Source: Sulfuricella denitrificans skB26 (lineage in GTDB: Bacteria; Pseudomonadota; Gammaproteobacteria; Burkholderiales; Sulfuricellaceae). Taken from it: 64,000 nucleotides of DNA. The DNA lies in contig NC_022357.1 of assembly GCF_000297055.2 (NCBI RefSeq), positions 1,054,001-1,118,000 of the forward strand. The letters are read 5' to 3'. A program made the translations under genes and the position numbers. This document shows positions 17,817 through 25,379 of this stretch, piece after piece. The first letter of the stretch is position 1. Every line of letters begins with the position of its first letter. The notes under the pieces were generated by a model, which made no database searches, was not told the DNA's origin, and was given only the letters and a program-made list of their open reading frames with translations.

Positions 17817-19292
17817 TCACTTCAGTAGTTTTTCCATCTCTACTGCCCACTCTGCATCCGGTTGTTGCTTCCAGTAATCGGCGCGTGCAATCGCCATGGC
17901 GCGAACTTTCCTGCCGTTTTTGAGGCGAACTTGATTGGTGCGTGCGTGTGCGCCGAGTTTCTTGCATGCCCCTGTTATGGCTTTTGCTGAAGTGTTACGG
18001 CGATCTGTTTCCCGGTCATACCGCCCTGCGAGTTCATGTGCTGTGACCACCTCTCTGCCAAGCACTTGGGTAATGTCTGATGTCATCAAATCTGCCAACC
18101 ACGTTTCAAGGTCGCTGCGGTTATCTTGGACCATCTGCTGCTTGGCTGCTGTCATCGGCGCGTGCGCCTTGGGGTTGAAGCTCTTGATGTCGCAGATCAG
18201 TAGTGAGTGCAGTAGGGTGGAAAGTCCGCCATTATTTTTCCATGCAACATATTCTTGAGCCATCGCTTCTGGCAGTCGTCCTGCTGTGATTTCCCACACA
18301 AAAAATCGCCTATCTTTATCGTCCAAAAATAGCGCGTCATTGTGGTTTGATAGAAATACAAAATTCATCAGGTTTGGCACTTCGCGTGCAGGCTGATATT
18401 TTTCGTTAATGCTTACCGAGGTACTGGTTATCAGTCCTTTGAGCTTGTCAGCATCCTGCCGCCGGTCGGTGCTCGATACTTCGTCACCGATAATAAAAAC
18501 ACGACGATTTGCCCACCCGTTAAAGCTGCCGATCAATGCAGCTTGCCCGATTACCGCCGCGTGTGTGCTGCCGATTATGTCTGCGATTGTTTCGAAAAAT
18601 AGGTTTTTGCCGACACCTTGCTCTTGGCCCCAGAAGGCTAGAGAAACATGCATCTTTATCTCTGGGTGCTGAATGAGGTGTGCCAGCCATGCCAAAACAT
18701 AGCGCTGTGCTTCCTGCTCTGGCACCAGACGTACTAGTAGTTCTGTGAATGGTTTGATCCCTCCCTTCATCGGCTGCACGGCAAACCCTCGCCATTCGTT
18801 GAGGCAGTTGTCAGATGTGACGAGGTCCTCGCTTGGACGGATCACCAGCTGGCGATGCTGGCGGCGTTCGGGATGTTTCAGCCATGCGGTTCCGATGCCA
18901 ACCGATTTGGAACTGCCGCCTGACTGGATGCTTACCGTTTTGTTATCGTGTTGTGTCTTGAATTTTGCGGGTTCGATAAAGTCGCCATATTCCAGTCGGT
19001 AGATGCTGGTATTGGCTTCGATCCATGCGTAGTTCTGGTTGAGGTCATCAATGGCACTAGAAGCTCCTTGTTGGCCCGCAATGGCGGGCAAGGATTGATC
19101 AGTTCCGTCGTTAATACCGATGATGGACTGGAGGTCGGAAAGATTAAAGGTATCGTCAAAAGTTTGGGCCTTACTTAGCGTCCCTTCGATAAAGTCATCC
19201 TCGCTGACGTTGCGGTGCAGATACGCAAGCGGCAGTAATTGCTTTAGTTGTTCAAGCGTAGTCGCGCCGCTAAGGATTGGCAGGGCTGTCAT
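17817..19292 (-). CDS. Primase-helicase, DUF5906-like (element replication)
   Basis: This 491-residue protein has a P-loop GQEQGVGKN (222-230), a Walker B-like RRVFIIGDE (263-271), and the SF3-like region continuing through INEKYQPAREVPNLMNFVFLSNHNDAL, where an Asn sensor motif is expected. The C-terminus has a winged-helix-like segment. This matches the helicase part of phage/satellite primase-helicases of the DUF5906 group. It should unwind DNA to start element replication. Its start overlaps the upstream gene by four bases. The iteron-like field lies just after its stop. Confidence 0.85.
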   Translation of the reverse strand: MTALPILSGATTLEQLKQLLPLAYLHRNVSEDDFIEGTLSKAQTFDDTFNLSDLQSIIGINDGTDQSLPAIAGQQGASSAIDDLNQNYAWIEANTSIYRLEYGDFIEPAKFKTQHDNKTVSIQSGGSSKSVGIGTAWLKHPERRQHRQLVIRPSEDLVTSDNCLNEWRGFAVQPMKGGIKPFTELLVRLVPEQEAQRYVLAWLAHLIQHPEIKMHVSLAFWGQEQGVGKNLFFETIADIIGSTHAAVIGQAALIGSFNGWANRRVFIIGDEVSSTDRRQDADKLKGLITSTSVSINEKYQPAREVPNLMNFVFLSNHNDALFLDDKDRRFFVWEITAGRLPEAMAQEYVAWKNNGGLSTLLHSLLICDIKSFNPKAHAPMTAAKQQMVQDNRSDLETWLADLMTSDITQVLGREVVTAHELAGRYDRETDRRNTSAKAITGACKKLGAHARTNQVRLKNGRKVRAMAIARADYWKQQPDAEWAVEMEKLLK

Positions 19293-19942
19293 AGCGATTC
19301 CTTCCTACCTCGTGGCTCGTGCTCAAAGCCTAGTGCAATGGGTGTACGAACAATCCTCTTAAATTTGCATGTACTGCACACATTCCGATTTACGCTATCC
19401 AGCCGATCACATAGTGCAGGCTTTGTCTTTTCACTGTGAATTCTGGCGGCCCGTTCGCTCAATTCTTTCTCAGTGAAACCGGCGTAGCCATCACTGCATT
19501 CTCTGGAAAATTTAGGACTGGCATGTTCAGTGATAGATAGCACCGCCCACCAATAAGGTTCGCTTACATCCCCACGCAAAGCATGAATCATTGCCATCTG
19601 GGGGCATCGCTTCAAGATCAATTTGATACTGGGTGTTGGCTTGGGGAGAAAAATCTCTTCAAGATCGCGAAGGTTTTCTGGATTCGATCTCAGCGTGCCG
19701 GTATTATTTAGAACCATGCCATGAAAACATGCCGCACCACCGGGGTCGTCTGCGCCCCGCAATGCCCAATAGGCTTTCAGGCGATAGAACTGTCGTTGTC
19801 CTTCTGGCATGTTTTCCATAGGTGGCGTGTCGCGCCTGCAATTCCCAGGTATGTCCATCTCGCAAAGTGCCTTGATCTGCTCTACAGTGAAGGCGTTATA
19901 TGTTTCTGCTGCTGGGCTGTCGTCAAGATTGTCAGGCATCAT
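19289..19942 (-). CDS. Cys-motif protein upstream of primase-helicase
   Basis: This 217-residue product ends in a segment with a CSTC motif followed by KFKRIVRTPIALG, similar to the short zinc-knuckle tail seen just upstream of DUF5906-type helicases. Other cysteines (ALCEM, GNCRRD, RCPQ) are scattered. The middle (EPYWWAVLSITEHASP and CSDGYAGFTEKELSERAARI) is reminiscent of phage-type primase N-terminal parts. It overlaps the primase-helicase gene by four bases, suggesting that the two form a split primase-helicase. The exact function is inferred. Confidence 0.65.
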   Translation of the reverse strand: MMPDNLDDSPAAETYNAFTVEQIKALCEMDIPGNCRRDTPPMENMPEGQRQFYRLKAYWALRGADDPGGAACFHGMVLNNTGTLRSNPENLRDLEEIFLPKPTPSIKLILKRCPQMAMIHALRGDVSEPYWWAVLSITEHASPKFSRECSDGYAGFTEKELSERAARIHSEKTKPALCDRLDSVNRNVCSTCKFKRIVRTPIALGFEHEPRGRKESL

Positions 19943-20180
19943 GGCTGCCCCCCCTCAAGTCACCGAGACGCCAGCGGGTCGAGTGTGGCCCAGCGCTGAA
20001 TGGCGGTGCTATACGCTTTGCTTTCACGTCACGCCAAATGGAAGCAGGGGAGCGTCCTTTCAGAACGCATACGACCTGTATATCTACAGCCGCATCATCG
20101 GGCATGGAATCAATGAGATCGAGTTTTTGTTTCAGCCGGGCGTGCCGACGCTGGGTGTGTGCTTCTTTGTTGTGATCCAT
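19932..20180 (-). CDS. AlpA-like DNA-binding protein
   Basis: This 82-residue protein starts at 20180 with AGAGAGG upstream. The C-terminal half (MPDDAAVDIQVVCVLKGRS, then ASIWRDVKAKRIAPPF and STRWRLGDLRG) is a MerR/AlpA-type winged helix as in excisionase and P4 AlpA regulators. Its place between integrase and replication genes suggests control of excision or replication. It overlaps the following gene by 11 bases. Confidence 0.75.
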   Translation of the reverse strand: MDHNKEAHTQRRHARLKQKLDLIDSMPDDAAVDIQVVCVLKGRSPASIWRDVKAKRIAPPFSAGPHSTRWRLGDLRGGSHDA

Positions 20181-20392
20181 GCTTGTTCCTCTCTAGGTGG
20201 TTTGCGCTCAATTGAGCTGAGAAGAACTTTAAGTCTGGATTAACCCCAAAACTTTGCCGGAAAAAAATGGGATTAGGAATGCCCTAGGGGCGGGCTTGTA
20301 GAGGGGGAATTATTTGTTTTACCCTATTGACAGGTTTTTTCCTTAGTCATAAATGCAAGGGCCATTGCCGACCTATTCATCTGGGGCGTGAA

Positions 20393-20857
20393 TTAATCAT
20401 CGTCAATGACAATGTGCTGCATTGGGTCAACGTACGGTGGCTCCTTAGCAAGCGTAGCCAGGTGTAATCTATTCACCTTCCGCCATTTTCCTAAGTAGTT
20501 TCTAATGGTTTTATTTGCTTGAATACGCTTCTTGCTGGTCGTCCCCAATGATTTACCGTAAAAACACCTGAGATTTTCGACCTTACCTATGATGGTTTTC
20601 TCAATTTCGTACAGGTTTTTTTCTATAGCCTCCGCTAACATTTCTTCCAATCTCCAACCCCACCCTAAAGTATAAAATTTTGATGTGCCTTTCCGTGGGC
20701 TAAATAATTGTCTACTCCTTTCAGACACGGCGAGCCTGTACGCTTCATTTAACAGAGCATTACTGCCAGTCGAAATCTGCTCATATAAACCACGTGCTAG
20801 ATTCTCCCAACCGCCTACCTGTTCTGCTGCTTCTTTTGCATTGTCTATTTCGCTCAT
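20393..20857 (-). CDS. Hypothetical protein downstream of the integrase
   Basis: This 154-residue mostly helical protein overlaps the integrase stop by four bases (20854-20857), so it is co-translated with it. It has an N-terminal acidic helix, a central LGWGWRLEEMLAEAIEKNLYEIEK segment and a basic region (TSKKRIQANKTIRNYLGKWRKVNRL). No family is recognised. Its coupling to the integrase suggests an accessory role in recombination or element maintenance. Confidence 0.65.
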   Translation of the reverse strand: MSEIDNAKEAAEQVGGWENLARGLYEQISTGSNALLNEAYRLAVSERSRQLFSPRKGTSKFYTLGWGWRLEEMLAEAIEKNLYEIEKTIIGKVENLRCFYGKSLGTTSKKRIQANKTIRNYLGKWRKVNRLHLATLAKEPPYVDPMQHIVIDDD

Positions 20858-22200
20858 GCTGCCCCCTTCAGCAAAACTACGTTGTCGTCATTTCGCAGCA
20901 GTAGTTCTAAGCGCTCACCCAGTAGTCGCCATGCGTCGGCTTGCTCTGCCTTCAACTCTTGACGTTGATATATGCGGACAATTTTGTTCTGTTCGACATG
21001 GTTCAGGCATTTTTCAATCACGTCTGGCCTGACGCCTAGCGCGCCCATTATCGTTGCCCCGGTGCGGCGTAGATCGTGAGGGGTCCATCTCCCGCCCGGC
21101 AGTTCTAGCGCATTGGTGTTCAGGCTACGACAGGCCATGGGGGGTTTATCGCCACGTTGCCGGTCACCGACCTGTTTTGATAGTGACTTAACACAAACAT
21201 GTACTCGCTTTCCTTCCTTGTTTTCCCACCTAGCGGGTAATACCCACGGGCTTTCTTTATCCAAGGCTTTTAAAATTTCGAACTGGTTAACGGCAAATGG
21301 GGAGAGAAAAACTGTGTGGGATTTTGCGTTCTTCGCGTTCTCAGGTGGTATGCGCCACGTACCGGTTTCAAGGTCGATGTCCTTCCATTCCGCCCGGCTG
21401 ATTTCCCCAACACGGCAGCAGGTGGAAAGCATGATCCAGATTGCAGCGGTACTTGATTCAGTCATGCGAGCAGCTTTTAGCTTGCCCGGTAACGCCCTGA
21501 TTTCGGCGTCGCTCAATATCCGGTCGCGCTCTACCTTCTTGCCAAAGTCATCACGCTTAAGGCGGCTTGTCGGGTCATTCTCAACCAGTCCGCGCACTAT
21601 GGCGAAGCCAAACATCTGGCGCATATCCCCTAGCAAATTTCGCGCAACGATCCGCGCCCCTCGCTCTACTACGCTATCTAGCACCCCAACTACCATTGAA
21701 CGTGTAACGTCCGCAGCTGCTACAGCTCCCAGTACGGGGAGCACGTCTTTCTCAAAACTGCGTCGGACTTCCGCTCCTTTATCTTTGCGGCGTTGGAGTT
21801 CCAATTTTTCCCAGCGTTCGAATAGTCCCAGCACAGTCAGTCGGGCTTTATGCGTTTCAGCATCGGTGATTCTGGCCTGCTCTAGGCCGACGGCTTCTGC
21901 CTGTTCGGCTTGAGATTTAAGGCGGCTTATGCGCTTTTCTTCGGATGGGTCTTTGCCATCGTCTAATATTCGTCTGGCTTTATCTCTGGCTGCACGAATA
22001 TCCGCTAGTGAATTTTTTGGCCAAGTGCCACAGGTAAAGTCCTTGGTCTTGTCACCGAATCTGTAACGCCAGCGAAAAAGTACACTCACACCATCGGTTC
22101 TGGCCTTGACTGTGCCATATAGGCTGCCTTCGTCAGTTATGCGGTGTCCTACATTATTTGCTGTGAGCGCTTCGAGATTCTTGACTGTCAGCTTTGCCAT
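20854..22200 (-). CDS. int: Tyrosine integrase (P4 type) of module 1
   Basis: The start is MAKLTVKNLEAL at 22200 with GGGAG upstream; an upstream in-frame Met at 22254 overlaps the arm repeats and is less likely. The 448-residue protein has an N-terminal DUF4102-like arm-binding domain (1-95), a core-binding domain and a catalytic domain with R263 (CCRVGEISRAEW), H375 and R378 (TPHDLRRTG), H401 (LNH) and nucleophile Y411 (RIYQRQ). All catalytic residues are intact. It would recombine at the tRNA-Arg 3' end. It is the only complete integrase in the island. Confidence 0.93.
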   Translation of the reverse strand: MAKLTVKNLEALTANNVGHRITDEGSLYGTVKARTDGVSVLFRWRYRFGDKTKDFTCGTWPKNSLADIRAARDKARRILDDGKDPSEEKRISRLKSQAEQAEAVGLEQARITDAETHKARLTVLGLFERWEKLELQRRKDKGAEVRRSFEKDVLPVLGAVAAADVTRSMVVGVLDSVVERGARIVARNLLGDMRQMFGFAIVRGLVENDPTSRLKRDDFGKKVERDRILSDAEIRALPGKLKAARMTESSTAAIWIMLSTCCRVGEISRAEWKDIDLETGTWRIPPENAKNAKSHTVFLSPFAVNQFEILKALDKESPWVLPARWENKEGKRVHVCVKSLSKQVGDRQRGDKPPMACRSLNTNALELPGGRWTPHDLRRTGATIMGALGVRPDVIEKCLNHVEQNKIVRIYQRQELKAEQADAWRLLGERLELLLRNDDNVVLLKGAA

Positions 22201-22234
22201 GATTTTCTCCCTGGGTAGGGGCACATCCAGAAAA

Positions 22235-22256
22235 GTGCCCAACAAAGTGCCCAACA
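22235..22256. repeat. Tandem GTGCCCAACA repeats, right arm sites
   Basis: Two direct copies start at 22235 and 22247, 34 bases upstream of the integrase start. They match the pair at 15114-15135 in sequence, spacing and orientation. Confidence 0.7.
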
Positions 22257-22397
22257 GGTTGATGGGCTTTCATGACATTCTATGCTACGGATTGATTCAA
22301 TGCAACTTGAAATTAATCTAATAAATCAATCTACTGTAGTGATATTATACGTGATGTTGATGTATTGTGATGTGTGATGAGGCGATAAATTAACTAA

Positions 22398-22442
22398 CTA
22401 CGAACCAAGGGGTAAGGGGTTCGAATCCCTTCCGGCGCACCA
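22398..22442 (+). repeat. attachment-site copy 2 (tRNA-Arg 3' end)
   Basis: The 45 nt match copy 1 with one difference (GGGGTAAGG for GGGGTCAGG). No 5' half of a tRNA precedes it, so this is not a functional tRNA. Confidence 0.9.
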
Positions 22443-22459
22443 TACGTAACAAACAGTTA

Positions 22460-22482
22460 GGCCACCTTTGGGTGGCCTTTTT
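22460..22482 (+). terminator. Duplicated tRNA-Arg terminator after att copy 2
   Basis: GGCCACC (22460-22466) pairs with GGTGGCC (22471-22477), followed by a T-run. It is a copy of the hairpin at 15063-15085 with a TTTG loop. Confidence 0.8.
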
Positions 22483-22750
22483 GTTTTGTGATATCTAATT
22501 GGTGACACTTTTGCACGGGCTTCACCCAAGTATTCTCCGTTCAAATCAATTTCTAATGCCATGAAATCTGCTGCCGACAGAGAGCGGATAGCAGATCTCT
22601 ATTTCTCGGCTTGTTCAGATTTCCGTTGTCCTGAATAGGGTAGGAACAGGGGGTATCTTTCCAACGCTTTCGGGTAGCACGATGTGAAGCGACCACCTGT
22701 CCTGTGTGATTCAGGTTGTTGACCGATAATTCAGACAAAATTGCATATAT

Positions 22751-22768
22751 TGTCCTTAGTGTCGGACA
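22751..22768. promoter_or_regulatory. Secondary hipBA operator candidate
   Basis: TGTCC (22751-22755) and GGACA (22764-22768) form an inverted repeat that uses the same outer half-sites as the main hipBA operator about 60 bases downstream. Confidence 0.5.
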
Positions 22769-22815
22769 GAAAACCTGTTAAATGATGATTGGTTTGCGGT
22801 GCCAATAACAAATAG

Positions 22816-22864
22816 TGTCCAATACTTTTGACAATTAATCATAAGTTGTCTAAAGTATTGGACA
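22816..22864 (+). promoter_or_regulatory. hipBA promoter and palindromic operator
   Basis: A TTGACA -35 (22828-22833), a 17-bp spacer and a TAAAGT -10 (22851-22856) lie inside a 49-bp palindromic region: TGTCCAATACTTT (22816-22828) is a perfect inverted match of AAAGTATTGGACA (22852-22864). The -10 ends seven bases before the hipB ATG, predicting a leaderless transcript. HipB binding here would block polymerase directly. Confidence 0.8.
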
Positions 22865-23316
22865 TGGCTAGATCATTTCACACTCTTTTTTCCTCGAACA
22901 CGAAGCAACTGACCGCCCTTGGCGAGCGGTTGCGAGATGCCCGACTGCGCCGCAAGTTGACGACAGTGCTTTTCGCCGAACGGCTTGGCGTGTCCCGGGA
23001 TACTTTAAACCGTTTGGAAAAGGGAGATCCCAATATCGCGATCGGTACCTACTTGAAAGCTCTGCGAATATTGGGTTTGGATCAAGATATCGATCAAGTG
23101 GCCAAGGATGATGTCATTGGCCGCAAACTGCAGGACCGTGATCTGCCCCCTCGCAGGACTATCAAGGGGCGCAGTACAGCCTTGGAGCTGTCTACACCGG
23201 TCCGCAATGCTGCAGAGCCAGCGATAGACGTGGAAAGCCATCGCAAACGAAACCAGAAGGCTCTTGCTTTGATGTTGAAACTCCGAAGCAAGGAGGCTGC
23301 CGATGGCGAAACCTAA
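22864..23316 (+). CDS. hipB: HipB-like antitoxin, XRE helix-turn-helix
   Basis: The start MARSFHTLFSS at 22864 is chosen because the operator ends exactly there; a reading from 22828 would begin inside the -35 box. The 150-residue protein has an HTH at about 20-75 (LGERLRDARLRRKLTTVLFAERLGVSRDTLNRLE). The long C-terminal tail (PPRRTIKGRS, VESHRKRNQKALALMLKLRS) is basic and probably contacts HipA. It overlaps hipA by 14 bases, the usual coupling of this toxin-antitoxin pair. It represses its own operon and neutralises HipA. Confidence 0.88.
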   Translation: MARSFHTLFSSNTKQLTALGERLRDARLRRKLTTVLFAERLGVSRDTLNRLEKGDPNIAIGTYLKALRILGLDQDIDQVAKDDVIGRKLQDRDLPPRRTIKGRSTALELSTPVRNAAEPAIDVESHRKRNQKALALMLKLRSKEAADGET

Positions 23317-24556
23317 TCTAACGCGAGACACCTTCGAAGTCTTTCTCGAAGCCGAAGAGCTTGGCCATTCGTGCCAAGTCGGTACGATTTATCGTGACAA
23401 GGTGCGTACTGCCCTGCCGGTATCCTTCGAGTACACTGAAGAATGGATCACCCAGCATCCTTTCATGCTGGATCCTCGACTAGAGCTGTATGCCGGAGAG
23501 CAGCACCCTGTTGGAGCTTCCGTGTTATTCGGGATTTTTCTGGACTCAGCGCCAGATCGCTGGGGTCGCATGCTCATGGATCGGCGTGAAGCCATCCAGG
23601 CCAGAAAAGAGGGTAGGTCTCGAAAAGCACTGCAGGAGATGGATTACCTGTTGGGCGTGAATGACCTTACCCGGCAAGGCGCTTTACGTTTCCGCCGTCC
23701 AGGCGGCCCGTTTCTGGATAACAGTGAGTTGCCGACGCCCTCGGTAATGGATCTTGCTGAATTGGAAGCAATCTGTGACCGAATAGAGGAAGAGGGTGCC
23801 GAAGGCCTCCCTGAGTACGAGAAGTGGTTATCTTTACTGATTGCACCCGGGTCTTCACTGGGAGGTGCTCGACCGAAAGCCAATTTCGAAGAAGAGGATG
23901 GATCTCTTTGGATTGCAAAGTTTCCGGCGAAGAACGATACATACGACGTTGGCGCTTGGGAATACGTGATACACCGCCTGGCGGATAAGGCGAAGATATG
24001 GGTTCCCACTTCGCGCATGGTCTCGCTCGCATCGAGATATCGAACTTTCTGCGTAAAACGGTTCGACCGGGCAGGAGCCTCTCGGCGTATGTATGCTTCG
24101 GCAATGACCTTGCTTGAAAAAAAAGATGGTGAGGACGGCAGCTACCTGGAAATGGCCGAGTTGATTAGTAATTATGGAGCAAGCGGATTCATTGAAACCG
24201 ACTTGGCTCAGTTATTCCGGCGCGTGCTTTTCAATGTGTTGGTCAGCAATCGGGACGATCACCTGCGTAACCATGGCTTTATCTGGGTTGCCGATGGATG
24301 GCGACTATCTGAAGCATTCGACATGAACCCGAATCTGAGCAAGGAGACGCACTCACTAGCGTTGGATGATGCCAATCCTGAGCCAGACATCCAAATGGCC
24401 ATGTCCACAGCCGCGTTCTACCGACTGACGGAAAACCAAGCTCTGGACATTCTGGCGGAAGTTGTTGATGCCTTGTCTGGATGGAAAAAAGTGGCTAAGG
24501 ATATGAAATTATCGGTTGCTGAAATTGACCGGATGTCACCAGCTTTTATGATATAA
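23303..24556 (+). CDS. hipA: HipA-like serine/threonine kinase toxin
   Basis: This 417-residue protein carries the HipA N-terminal segment (VSFEYTEEWI, then LFGIFLDSAPDRWGRMLMDRR) and the kinase core: glycine-rich SSLGGARPKANF with the ATP-contact Lys in LWIAKFPAKND, catalytic VSNRDDHLRNHGF and the metal-binding AFDMNPN. HipA toxins phosphorylate aminoacyl-tRNA synthetases, mainly GltX, inducing growth arrest and persistence. The target here is unknown. All catalytic motifs look intact. Confidence 0.93.
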   Translation: MAKPNLTRDTFEVFLEAEELGHSCQVGTIYRDKVRTALPVSFEYTEEWITQHPFMLDPRLELYAGEQHPVGASVLFGIFLDSAPDRWGRMLMDRREAIQARKEGRSRKALQEMDYLLGVNDLTRQGALRFRRPGGPFLDNSELPTPSVMDLAELEAICDRIEEEGAEGLPEYEKWLSLLIAPGSSLGGARPKANFEEEDGSLWIAKFPAKNDTYDVGAWEYVIHRLADKAKIWVPTSRMVSLASRYRTFCVKRFDRAGASRRMYASAMTLLEKKDGEDGSYLEMAELISNYGASGFIETDLAQLFRRVLFNVLVSNRDDHLRNHGFIWVADGWRLSEAFDMNPNLSKETHSLALDDANPEPDIQMAMSTAAFYRLTENQALDILAEVVDALSGWKKVAKDMKLSVAEIDRMSPAFMI

Positions 24557-24705
24557 ATGGCGTATTTGGTGGGCGACACACATAGACCATAGGTCAGTGC
24601 CTGAGGGCTCATATAGTGTGACTGAGATTTGGTAAGATTGTGTGTGATTGGTGGCAATCGTCACAAGCAATTGATATTAAAAATATATTTATTTAAACGA
24701 GCCGC

Positions 24706-24750
24706 CTACGAACCAAGGGGTCAGGGGTTCGAATCCCCGCCGGCGCACCA
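24706..24750 (+). repeat. attachment-site copy 3 (tRNA-Arg 3' end)
   Basis: The 45 nt match copy 1 with two differences (CCCCGCC for CCCTTCC). No tRNA 5' half is present. Confidence 0.9.
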
Positions 24751-24767
24751 TATGTAACAAACAGTTA

Positions 24768-24790
24768 GGCCACCTTCGGGTGGCCTTTTT
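24768..24790 (+). terminator. Duplicated tRNA-Arg terminator after att copy 3
   Basis: GGCCACC (24768-24774) and GGTGGCC (24779-24785) surround a TTCG loop, followed by five T. Confidence 0.8.
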
Positions 24791-24992
24791 GTTTTCCGGG
24801 GTTCCAAGGGTAAATCAAGGAGTGATCGCGTGCGTGTTTACATCTATTCTGCACTTTCTACAAAATTCCCATAAACCGTGGTCTGAGCCCTAATCTCTTC
24901 GGTATTTCATATAACGCCATAGTAATATCACTGAATCGTAGCGCAATTTTTTGTTTGATCCTCATTGATGCCTGTGATCGACCTGCTCGGAA

Positions 24993-25139
24993 GGCTTACG
25001 CAGATCGTGATTTGGAGATGCCAGATCGGCGAGGTTGAAATCTTTGTCTTAAACCAACTTCATCGGCTAGCGCCTCGGCCTTGGTGGAAAGGGTTTTCCT
25101 GTAGCGCTTGAATTCTCGGCCGCCGGGTTGGCTTGTAGG
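24993..25139 (-). pseudogene. Remnant of a tyrosine integrase N-terminus
   Basis: On the minus strand from the ATG at 25139 the codons read MPTSQPGGREFKRYRKTLS then TKAEALADE. This resembles the N-terminal DNA-binding strand of phage integrases (GKRYRKTFxTKAEALAFE). The similarity stops after about 30 codons. It points towards att copy 3, the expected place of an integrase, so it is likely a decayed relic of module 3's own integrase. Confidence 0.45.
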
Positions 25140-25284
25140 CATCTAACCCAAAGATATTATTTTGATAGCCGTGAAGAGGCATGCCAATTTTAGTCCGTTA
25201 ATAATACAGACAATACCAGTTAGATGAGCATCGGTGGCAGTCGATGTTTTAAAAAACACCGGAAAATTGTAAAGATTATATTGT

Positions 25285-25299
25285 ATGTTTTCAAAAACA
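25285..25299. promoter_or_regulatory. Operator 1 of the GIY-YIG/DGQHR/RelA-like operon
   Basis: ATGTTTTCAAAAACA directly precedes the -35 box. It is the exact reverse complement of the site at 25350-25364 and is itself nearly palindromic. Confidence 0.75.
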
Positions 25300-25300
25300 G

Positions 25301-25329
25301 TTGACATTATTTAGATATAAGTTTATATT
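25301..25329 (+). promoter_or_regulatory. Consensus promoter of the three-gene operon
   Basis: A perfect TTGACA -35 (25301-25306), a 17-bp spacer and a TATATT -10 (25324-25329) lie 50 bases before the GIY-YIG start. The two identical operators flank it. Confidence 0.8.
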
Positions 25330-25349
25330 TATTCTTATGGTAATTACTA

Positions 25350-25364
25350 TGTTTTTGAAAACAT
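25350..25364. promoter_or_regulatory. Operator 2 of the three-gene operon
   Basis: TGTTTTTGAAAACAT lies in the leader just upstream of the GGAGGGG ribosome site. It is the exact inverted match of operator 1, with start points 65 bases apart. Confidence 0.75.
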
Positions 25365-25379
25365 GCTGGCGGAGGGGCT

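Larger units (their letters stand above)
15046..22442. mobile_element. P4-like integrative element (module 1 of the tRNA-Arg island)
   Basis: A 7.4-kb segment bounded by copies 1 and 2 of the tRNA-Arg 3' end. From right to left on the minus strand it carries the integrase, a hypothetical gene, an AlpA-like DNA-binding protein, a Cys-motif protein, a primase-helicase and a winged-helix-like protein. Three plus-strand cargo genes (PEP-CTERM protein, small secreted protein, hypothetical) lie at the left. Paired GTGCCCAACA repeats near both ends look like integrase arm sites. No structural or conjugation genes are present, so it would be mobilised as a satellite-like or plasmid-like element. Confidence 0.85.
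22201..22863. other. Non-coding region spanning arm repeats, att copy 2 and the hipBA control region
   Basis: Besides the sites listed separately, a 61-codon reading at 22553-22738 (minus) has no ribosome site or recognisable domain. Nothing else is seen between 22483 and 22750. Confidence 0.5.
22443..24750. mobile_element. hipBA module between att copies 2 and 3
   Basis: A 2.3-kb segment bounded by tRNA-Arg 3' copies and containing only hipB and hipA. It has no integrase of its own and could move only with the help of a related one. Copies 2 and 3 share the downstream ATAYGTAACAAACAG segment, which differs from copy 1, so they probably descend from a common element end. Confidence 0.65.
24557..25379. 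other. Non-coding stretch with att copy 3, integrase remnant and operon promoter
   Basis: This 823-base region contains att copy 3 (24706-24750), its terminator, the integrase remnant at 24993-25139 and the divided operator/promoter at 25285-25364. Between 24795 and 24990 I see no gene. It is AT-rich with no repeats beyond those listed. Confidence 0.5.

Noticed and set aside
22398-22442. Second and third tRNA-Arg genes
   Set aside because: Only the 3' part from the anticodon loop onward is present at 22398 and 24706; they are att copies and not tRNA genes.
22553-22738. 61-codon frame upstream of hipB
   Set aside because: No ribosome site and no domain; it overlaps the presumed control region.
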